Assembly: GCA_028821635.1 (NCBI GenBank)
Contig: JAPPDO010000122.1
Span: forward strand, 4,569 to 13,086
Reading direction: 5' to 3'
DNA length: 8,518 bases
From: Ekhidna sp.
GTDB lineage: Bacteria; Bacteroidota; Bacteroidia; Cytophagales; Cyclobacteriaceae
Part shown: in pieces, positions 1-4,767 of the stretch
Layout of the letters: each line of letters begins with the position of its first letter
Numbering within the stretch: position 1 is the first letter of the stretch
Made by a program: the position numbers and the translations under genes
The notes under the pieces: model-generated
What the model was told of the DNA's origin: nothing
Databases searched by the model: none
Seen by the model: the letters and a program-made list of their open reading frames with translations, nothing else

Positions 1-1319
1 ATGATACCGGAAGGATTCAATCGGTCGTAAGCAGTCTAGTCGGCAATATGATCATTGAGGCTTTGGTAGTCATTATCTCACTTATCGGAGTGTGGGCTTA
101 TTCCTGGCAGATGGGGTTGTTGGTTAGTGCTTTTCTGCCTGCGTACTTACTCATTCTTTGGAAACTGAACCAGCCGATTATCTCGGCCCAAAAAGAAGTT
201 ATGAGTAAATACGCCATGAATGAAAGCAATTACATAGATGTAATCAGCGGCATATCGGAGATTAAATCAACCGGAACAATCAATCTCTTTCATGAGTCTA
301 CTGCCTTGTTCTATCGGATTTTTCAGGACAGCATCTTCAATCTGGGAAAGATTCAAATCAAATTCAACTTCAGAACAGAACTTACAGGGCTTTTATTAAT
401 GATTTCCGTCATTTCATTTTCGGCTTATCTTGTGATCACGGATCAGTTCCTGCTAGGCGTAATGATGGCTGTTTTATCCCTTTCCGGTACGATAGGGCCA
501 TCATTAACAAGGCTGGCACTTTTTAATATTCAATTACAGGAGGCTAAGGTGGCATTTAATCGTATGGAAGAGTTCACAAGGCTGGAAACTGAAAACGTGG
601 GAGGTGAGTCAGTCAGCAGGATAGCGTTGGTGAAAATTGAAAATCTGTCTTTCCATTTCCCCGGCTCATTGCCTTTGTTGAGGAATATTGATCTGGAAAT
701 AAAGCAGGGAAAGGTCACAACCTTACTAGGTGAGAGTGGGGCAGGGAAGAGCACCATTCTCCAACTTCTTCAACGTTTTTATGAGCCGGTCTCCGGACGT
801 ATTTCAGTAAACGACCAGAATATTCAAACCTGTGATCCGGAGTCTTATCGAAAGGAAATCGGAGTTATGCCGCAGGAAATTAAGATTTTTAACAATTACC
901 TTCTTTTCAATATTGCCCTTTCAGAAAATCCGAAGGAGTTGGAAAAAGTACCCGATTGGTGTCTGGACAATGGATTTGATCCGTTTTTTTCAAAGTTTCC
1001 ACAAGGCTATATGACCTTGCTTGGAGAAGAAGGGGCTAATATCTCCGGGGGGCAGAAACAGTTGGTTGGACTTGCCAGGGCGTTGTATAGAAACCCTTCT
1101 ATCTTGTTAATTGACGAGGGGACTTCGGCGATGGATAGAAAAACGGAGCAGTTTATTTTGGATGTGATTGAAAGAGCTAAAAAGGATAAAGCAATCTTAA
1201 TGGTAACTCACCGAATGAAAGTAGCGCAAAAATCTGATTATGTATATGTACTTGAAAATGGAGAAATTACCAGCAAAGGCGAACCCATGAGACTGCAAAC
1301 AACATTGGTAGCTGATTAA
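1..1319 (+). CDS. ABC exporter, fused membrane and ATPase domains (5' end missing)
   Basis: The reading frame is open to the left edge, so the ATG at 48 is only an internal Met and the gene starts outside the window. The visible part is the second half of an ABC exporter membrane domain, with hydrophobic stretches at nt 50-170 and 385-500, followed by a complete nucleotide-binding domain. Visible motifs are Walker A GESGAGKST (729-755), Q-loop MPQE, signature ISGGQ (1041-1055), Walker B ILLIDE (1101-1118), D-loop SAMD and the H-loop His (1209-1211). All catalytic residues are present, so the ATPase should be active. The architecture fits a type I exporter of the inner membrane. Bacteroidota have many such transporters with an N-terminal C39 peptidase domain that process and export peptides, and the entry sequence (DTGRIQSVVSS) resembles that group, but the diagnostic N-terminus cannot be seen. 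The substrate is unknown. The gene ends in TAA and is followed by a 171-base gap. Confidence 0.9.
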   Translation, partial: DTGRIQSVVSSLVGNMIIEALVVIISLIGVWAYSWQMGLLVSAFLPAYLLILWKLNQPIISAQKEVMSKYAMNESNYIDVISGISEIKSTGTINLFHESTALFYRIFQDSIFNLGKIQIKFNFRTELTGLLLMISVISFSAYLVITDQFLLGVMMAVLSLSGTIGPSLTRLALFNIQLQEAKVAFNRMEEFTRLETENVGGESVSRIALVKIENLSFHFPGSLPLLRNIDLEIKQGKVTTLLGESGAGKSTILQLLQRFYEPVSGRISVNDQNIQTCDPESYRKEIGVMPQEIKIFNNYLLFNIALSENPKELEKVPDWCLDNGFDPFFSKFPQGYMTLLGEEGANISGGQKQLVGLARALYRNPSILLIDEGTSAMDRKTEQFILDVIERAKKDKAILMVTHRMKVAQKSDYVYVLENGEITSKGEPMRLQTTLVAD

Positions 1320-1326
1320 TTTACGT

Positions 1327-1418
1327 AAATTCAATCTAGCTTCTAATTTAGATGATAGTTTTAATGCTTGATAATATGGCAGATTTTATGTAAAATAGAT
1401 TGAATTTCAATAGATTGA
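1327..1418. repeat. Three copies of TAGATTGA, two direct and one inverted
   Basis: In the gap after the ABC gene, AAATTCAATCTA (1327-1338) is the perfect 12-base reverse complement of TAGATTGAATTT (1396-1407), with 57 bases between the arms. The core TAGATTGA recurs at 1411-1418, so AATAGATTGA occurs twice in direct orientation 15 bases apart (1394-1403 and 1409-1418). Such an arrangement could be a regulator's binding site for the downstream two-gene unit, or the arms of a long hairpin at the end of the ABC transcript. The DNA is AT-rich, so chance is a real alternative. Confidence 0.5.
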
Positions 1419-1424
1419 TATACT

Positions 1425-1445
1425 GAAAGTCTGTCTTTCTTTTTG
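1425..1445 (+). terminator. Weak candidate terminator after the ABC exporter gene
   Basis: GAAAG (1425-1429) can pair with CTTTC (1435-1439) around a five-base loop, followed directly by TTTTTG. The order of hairpin then T-run is right for an intrinsic terminator on the + strand, and it lies between the ABC gene and the next start at 1491. The stem is only five pairs with two G-C pairs, so this is a weak call. Confidence 0.25.
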
Positions 1446-1490
1446 TAAAAAAAGATCACACTTTCCTTGTGTCAAATTCATGTTATCATA

Positions 1491-1913
1491 ATGTTATTAT
1501 TCGGAAAGAACCAAAATCAGAAATATCAAACGGCATTGCTGATTTTCTTGTTTTTACACGTTGGTTTAATACTTGAACTGGTACTAGTCGGGCACTATGA
1601 CTCTTTTTGGCAATTCTTCCCTCTGATATCCTTAATGCTGGGTTTAGTTAGTTTAACGATTCAATCAAGGTTAGTGATTTTGGTGAAATTTTTTTATTCA
1701 ATCACGATTTTATCCGGAGTACTTGGAGTTTTTTTGCATTTGAAAAGCAACTGGGAGTTTGAACTTGAAATGTATGCTGAAATTGCAACTGATGAGTTGA
1801 TTGTCAGGTCTTTGTCCGGGGCATTACCTGCCCTGCCCCCCGGCATACTCATACCTGTCGGATTGATGGGTTTTCATTTATTACAACTAAAATCAAAAGA
1901 TAAATTAAAATGA
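1491..1913 (+). CDS. Small four-helix membrane protein, function unknown
   Basis: This encodes a 140-residue protein that I do not recognise as a named family. Hydrophobic segments at about residues 14-34, 40-57, 60-82 and 109-132 suggest four membrane helices. A charged acidic loop (about 84-107, including FELEMYAE) lies between helices 3 and 4. The last helix is preceded by a Pro-rich stretch, SGALPALPPG, and the C-terminus is Lys-rich and probably cytoplasmic. I chose the ATG at 1491; the frame also has a TTG at 1467 that would add eight residues, but nothing favours it. The stop TGA overlaps the start of the next gene as ATGA, so the two are very likely co-transcribed and translationally coupled. 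That pairing is the only functional clue: the protein may work with the downstream helix-hairpin-helix lipoprotein in the envelope. The reading frame is convincing; the role is unknown. Confidence 0.75.
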   Translation: MLLFGKNQNQKYQTALLIFLFLHVGLILELVLVGHYDSFWQFFPLISLMLGLVSLTIQSRLVILVKFFYSITILSGVLGVFLHLKSNWEFELEMYAEIATDELIVRSLSGALPALPPGILIPVGLMGFHLLQLKSKDKLK

Positions 1914-2587
1914 ACAAAAGTATTCTAATGCTTAATGCCGCTATCCTTCTATATGGATGTTCTTCTACCTCGACTGAAAACCAAGTTGGTGAAGAACAAG
2001 CGGGGGAAGCATCTGCTATAATTGTTGAGAAATCTGTTGTAGCCGAAATTCTCAACCCAAATCTTGCAACAAAAGAAGAGATGATTTCTTTGGGTTTGGA
2101 TGAAGTCGGTATTGAAAAGTTAATGAGTGGAAGGCCCTATTTGAGTCCATCTGCTTTTTTGAATGTATTGAAAGAGGTAGTTGGAGGGGCGCAATTTGAT
2201 GAGGCAAAAGCGAAAATTTTCCTGCCCATGAATTTGAACACTACCGATGAGCAAGATTTCAAGATGATACCAAGAGTGGGAGATAAGATGGCACATGAGT
2301 TTGAGGAGTACCGTCCTTACATTTCCATTAAGCAATTTAGGAGAGAGATAGGAAAATATGTCTCGGAGGAGGAGTTAGCTGCATACGAAAACTATGTTTT
2401 CGTGCCCGTAAACTTAAATACTTCCTCAAAAGAAGAAATTCTTGCAATCCCCGGTGTAGGCGATGAATTGCTTCGTAAGTTTGAAGAATACAGGCCGTAT
2501 GAGAGTATTGAGCAGTTCAGGAAAGCGATTGGCAAACATGTGGATGCCGATGAACTTGACAGATTGGAGCGATATGTGACACTCTAA
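1910..2587 (+). CDS. Predicted lipoprotein with three helix-hairpin-helix repeats (ComEA-like)
   Basis: This is a 225-residue protein. A short hydrophobic N-terminus ends in the lipobox-like LYGC, giving Cys17 as the probable lipidated residue, followed by an acidic linker of about 30 residues. The rest is three 60-residue units starting near residues 47, 107 and 167. Each has the order (N)LNT, a helix, a hairpin, RPY, then a second amphipathic region. Unit 3 has the classic hairpin IPGVG, unit 2 has IPRVG, and unit 1 is degenerate (LGLDEVG). RPY recurs at 75-77, 135-137 and 195-197. Helix-hairpin-helix motifs of this kind bind DNA without sequence specificity, as in ComEA, the DNA-uptake receptor. 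A lipid anchor would place this copy outside the cytoplasm, consistent with DNA capture, but that is inference; a structural or protein-binding role is possible. The gene overlaps the upstream membrane protein gene as ATGA and converges on pyrF, with overlapping stop codons. Confidence 0.82.
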   Translation: MNKSILMLNAAILLYGCSSTSTENQVGEEQAGEASAIIVEKSVVAEILNPNLATKEEMISLGLDEVGIEKLMSGRPYLSPSAFLNVLKEVVGGAQFDEAKAKIFLPMNLNTTDEQDFKMIPRVGDKMAHEFEEYRPYISIKQFRREIGKYVSEEELAAYENYVFVPVNLNTSSKEEILAIPGVGDELLRKFEEYRPYESIEQFRKAIGKHVDADELDRLERYVTL

Positions 2588-3393
2588 ATCCAATAAAGTA
2601 GCTCCGCCATTTGTCTCTGCATTTTTTCGGCTTGCAGAGCTGCCTTTTTCGCAAAATTCTCTGACGCATCAGCATAGATAATATCTCTTGATGAATTTAC
2701 GAGTAAGCCGCATTCTTTATTTAGCCCGTTCTCACAAACTGCTTTCAAATCTCCGCCCTGCGCACCGACTCCGGGAATTAGCAGAAAGTAATTGGGTATT
2801 ATTTTTCTAATTTCTTTCAAAGCCCCCGAACGAGTAGCACCTACTACATACATTATGTTTTCGTCTGATCCCCAGTTCATACTGGTTTGAATCACCTTTT
2901 TATAAAGCTCTTGCCCGCCAACGTCAAGGTCTTGGAAGTCCTTACCCCCATCGTTACTCGTGGCAGCAAGTATAATGGCCCACTTGCCTTCAAAATCTAA
3001 GAATGGCCTCACCGAATCTGATCCCATGTATGGGGACACAGTAATTGAGTCGAAATTCATCAAATCAAAGAAGGTTTCTGCATACATTTTTGAGGTATGA
3101 CTGATGTCTCCGCGCTTGGCATCGGCAATAGTAAATACACTCTTAGGGATATATTCGATCGTCTTACGCAGTGCTTCCCAGCCTTGAACCCCCTCAGCCT
3201 CGTAAAAGGCAGTATTCAGCTTATAAGCTACCGCAAAATCTATTGTAGCATCAATTATTTGCCTGTTGAATGCAAAGACTGGATTTGGTTCTGACCGGAG
3301 ATGTTCAGGGACTCGGCTCACTACCGTGTCAAGGCCAACGCATAAAAAAGACTTTTTCTTTTTTATTTGATTAAAAAGTGCTGTCTTTTTCAT
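2584..3393 (-). CDS. pyrF: Orotidine 5'-phosphate decarboxylase, subfamily 2
   Basis: PyrF catalyses the last step of UMP synthesis, decarboxylating orotidine 5'-monophosphate in the cytoplasm. The 269-residue length and motifs fit the longer subfamily 2 enzymes rather than the roughly 230-residue E. coli type. Visible motifs are VGLDT near residue 19, the catalytic DAKRGDI (91-97, with Lys93 as the proton donor and the Asp residues of the charge network), the phosphate-binding region IPGVGAQGGD (206-215) and NSSRDIIYA (233-241). The protein appears complete. The ATG at 3391-3393 gives the expected N-terminus. The small-protein gene lies 80 bases upstream on the same strand; no clear promoter is visible between them, so they may be co-transcribed. 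The stop codon TAG overlaps the stop of the convergent helix-hairpin-helix gene. pyrD, two steps earlier in the overall pathway, lies upstream in the same window. Confidence 0.96.
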   Translation of the reverse strand: MKKTALFNQIKKKKSFLCVGLDTVVSRVPEHLRSEPNPVFAFNRQIIDATIDFAVAYKLNTAFYEAEGVQGWEALRKTIEYIPKSVFTIADAKRGDISHTSKMYAETFFDLMNFDSITVSPYMGSDSVRPFLDFEGKWAIILAATSNDGGKDFQDLDVGGQELYKKVIQTSMNWGSDENIMYVVGATRSGALKEIRKIIPNYFLLIPGVGAQGGDLKAVCENGLNKECGLLVNSSRDIIYADASENFAKKAALQAEKMQRQMAELLYWI

Positions 3394-3473
3394 TGAGCAA
3401 TAAGTTTACCCGGTAGTAGACATACTTACTGCCTGAGGCAACGTTGTGTGCTTGTGGATTGGATTAAAAAACG

Positions 3474-3692
3474 TTAGTTATTGAACTCCGGAAGTTTGTC
3501 GTTAATAACCTTGCCTTTCTTTACTTCCCCGTAAAAATGAACATCATAGATTTTTTCATATTTCTTGATGGATTGATGTAGTTCAGGGATCGTATCGCTT
3601 CTTAATTTGATACCTTTTCTTTCGCCTTTATGTCTTAACTCTATGTAGTACCCATCTTTGAGTTTTACGGGTTTCGTTGCAGGTCTTGCCAA
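3474..3692 (-). CDS. Small Lys-rich conserved-looking protein, TTG start
   Basis: This encodes 72 residues, strongly basic in the first half (MARPATKPVKLKDGYY...) with alternating hydrophobic and charged residues (YYIELRHKGERKGIKL), which suggests a small beta-hairpin. A predicted helix (about residues 34-47) and a second Lys-rich strand region ending KLPEFNN follow. I do not know its function; the opening resembles small uncharacterised proteins that I associate with Bacteroidota, but I cannot verify this. The frame has no ATG at all. An in-frame TAA lies 12 bases before the TTG at 3690-3692, so TTG is the only conventional start codon near the N-terminus. The gene lies downstream of a strong terminator and 80 bases upstream of pyrF. 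Basic charge and size would allow nucleic-acid binding, but no recognised motif supports this. Confidence 0.68.
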   Translation of the reverse strand: MARPATKPVKLKDGYYIELRHKGERKGIKLRSDTIPELHQSIKKYEKIYDVHFYGEVKKGKVINDKLPEFNN

Positions 3693-3734
3693 ATCAATAA
3701 AATTTTATTTGTCTGTAATGGCTATGTAAAACAA

Positions 3735-3763
3735 TGCTTGCGCAGAAGAGTTCTGCGCAAGCA
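3735..3763 (-). terminator. Strong intrinsic terminator after the RRM gene
   Basis: GCTTGCGCAGAA (3736-3747) and TTCTGCGCAAGC (3751-3762) form a perfect 12-pair stem around a three-base loop, extended by one T-A pair (3735/3763). On the - strand the stem is followed by TTGTTTTA, an imperfect but T-rich tail, and it lies 25 bases beyond the RRM stop codon. This fits an intrinsic terminator ending the unit that includes the RRM gene. It separates that unit from the small-protein gene, whose start is about 43 bases further on. Confidence 0.8.
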
Positions 3764-3787
3764 ATTTCTCTTAATCAAATAATAATC

Positions 3788-4051
3788 TCAGAATCTGCCG
3801 TCAGAGCCACCTTTAGGGTTGGCTTTTTTAACAACGATGGTTCTACCATCTAATTCTGAGTCGTTAAGGCCGGAAATAGCCTCTCTTGCTTCATTATCAT
3901 CGGGCATTTCAATAAAACCAAACCCTTTTGATCGATTGGTCTCTCTGCCCATAATGATTTTAACGGAATCTACTGTTCCGAATTCTTCAAATGCTTGACG
4001 TAATACATCTTCCGAAGTTGCATAGTTAAGCTTAGCTACAAAAATGTTCAT
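3788..4051 (-). CDS. Single-RRM RNA-binding protein
   Basis: This 87-residue protein is almost entirely one RNA recognition motif. RNP2 is IFVAKL (3-8) and RNP1 is KGFGFIEM (42-49). The three aromatic residues that stack on RNA bases in canonical RRMs (Phe4, Phe44, Phe46) are all present. The fold order beta-alpha-beta-beta-alpha-beta can be followed, ending in TIVVKKANPK. The tail is short (GGSDGRF) compared with the glycine-rich tails of many related cyanobacterial and Bacteroidota RRM proteins. Such proteins bind single-stranded RNA in the cytoplasm. Some are cold-induced in cyanobacteria, and in Bacteroides they act as global post-transcriptional regulators. The targets here are unknown. 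The ATG start has no clear Shine-Dalgarno and is preceded by a very AT-rich leader. The gene is 77 bases downstream of lolA and is followed by a strong terminator. Confidence 0.93.
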   Translation of the reverse strand: MNIFVAKLNYATSEDVLRQAFEEFGTVDSVKIIMGRETNRSKGFGFIEMPDDNEAREAISGLNDSELDGRTIVVKKANPKGGSDGRF

Positions 4052-4128
4052 TAAAAATATTAAAAAGAATAAAAATACTTGGGTCTCCCCATAATTCCGT
4101 AAAGATATGCTTTTTTTTGAAACTTGAT

Positions 4129-4752
4129 TTATCTGAAATCAATAACTTCGACGTTGGGGTATTTTGCGGTATCAAATGTGAAATAGCTGTCCGGTAATGA
4201 GGCTGACTGAAAAGACTCTATTGAATACAAATATCTATTGCCGGTGTCTTCAAAAATTTCAAACGATTTCAACTCATCTTTAGCGTTGATGGTCATCCTT
4301 ATCTTAAAATAGCTTTTATCTCGCTTTTCGGGATCGAGGTCAATTATCCTGTCTCCGTTTGATTCTGTCGAAATACACACGTACTTAAAGCCGTCTTTAT
4401 ACAAATCGTATACATTGCCCGGATTAATTTCGGATTCTTCAGGGTCGTAGGAGCTAATTGTTACTTCACTTATTTCAGGATTATATGTATAGATATCCGT
4501 GCCATTGTTAAAGATTCTCTGCCCGGCTACATAAAGCACATATTTATCACTTTTTACCGTGATTTGTCCGGTGATGGTCTCATCTATTCCGGCAGATTTA
4601 TTAGTGAGCTTTTGAGAAAAGTTCGCTTTAAAAGCTGCTAAATTTTTGTACCTAGCACTCATAGCATCAAGTACGGACAAGGCTTTCGGATCGTACTGAG
4701 CCAGTACACTTTGATTAAAAAATATCAAGAAAATAATAATTAGCTTCTTCAT
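4129..4752 (-). CDS. lolA: LolA-family outer-membrane lipoprotein carrier
   Basis: LolA is a soluble periplasmic chaperone that takes lipoproteins released from the inner membrane by LolCDE and carries them to the outer membrane. This 207-residue protein has a classic signal peptide (MKK, a hydrophobic core, then SVLA with cleavage likely after Ala18 and Gln19 as the first mature residue). The mature part has the LolA pattern: an N-terminal amphipathic helix (LSVLDAMSARYKNLAAFKANFSQ), then alternating beta strands such as ITGQITVKSDKYVLYVAGQRIFNNGTDIYTY split by turns, as in a half-barrel. Length agrees with the family. It begins 15 bases after ftsK ends, so the two are almost certainly co-transcribed; ftsK-lolA is also adjacent in E. 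coli and many other bacteria, which supports the assignment. Sequence similarity in this family is low, so the call rests on pattern plus synteny. Confidence 0.9.
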   Translation of the reverse strand: MKKLIIIFLIFFNQSVLAQYDPKALSVLDAMSARYKNLAAFKANFSQKLTNKSAGIDETITGQITVKSDKYVLYVAGQRIFNNGTDIYTYNPEISEVTISSYDPEESEINPGNVYDLYKDGFKYVCISTESNGDRIIDLDPEKRDKSYFKIRMTINAKDELKSFEIFEDTGNRYLYSIESFQSASLPDSYFTFDTAKYPNVEVIDFR

Positions 4753-4767
4753 AAAGTCAAAATATTT

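Noticed and set aside
1467..1490. TTG at 1467 as the start of the small membrane protein gene
   Set aside because: An ATG eight codons later gives a normal charged N-terminus before the first helix; nothing supports the longer form.
3430..3440. Odd palindrome TGCCTGAGGCA upstream of pyrF, considered as an operator
   Set aside because: It is short, single and lies at no clear distance from a recognisable promoter; chance is sufficient.
4080..4091. Hairpin TGGG-GAGA-CCCA on the - strand after lolA, followed by a T-rich run
   Set aside because: The stem is only four pairs. The T-rich stretch is part of a generally AT-rich leader before the RRM gene, so a terminator cannot be supported.
4100..4115. 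TATCTTTA on the - strand upstream of the RRM gene, considered as a -7 promoter element
   Set aside because: It differs from TAnnTTTG at the last base, and no TTG lies at the required distance upstream.
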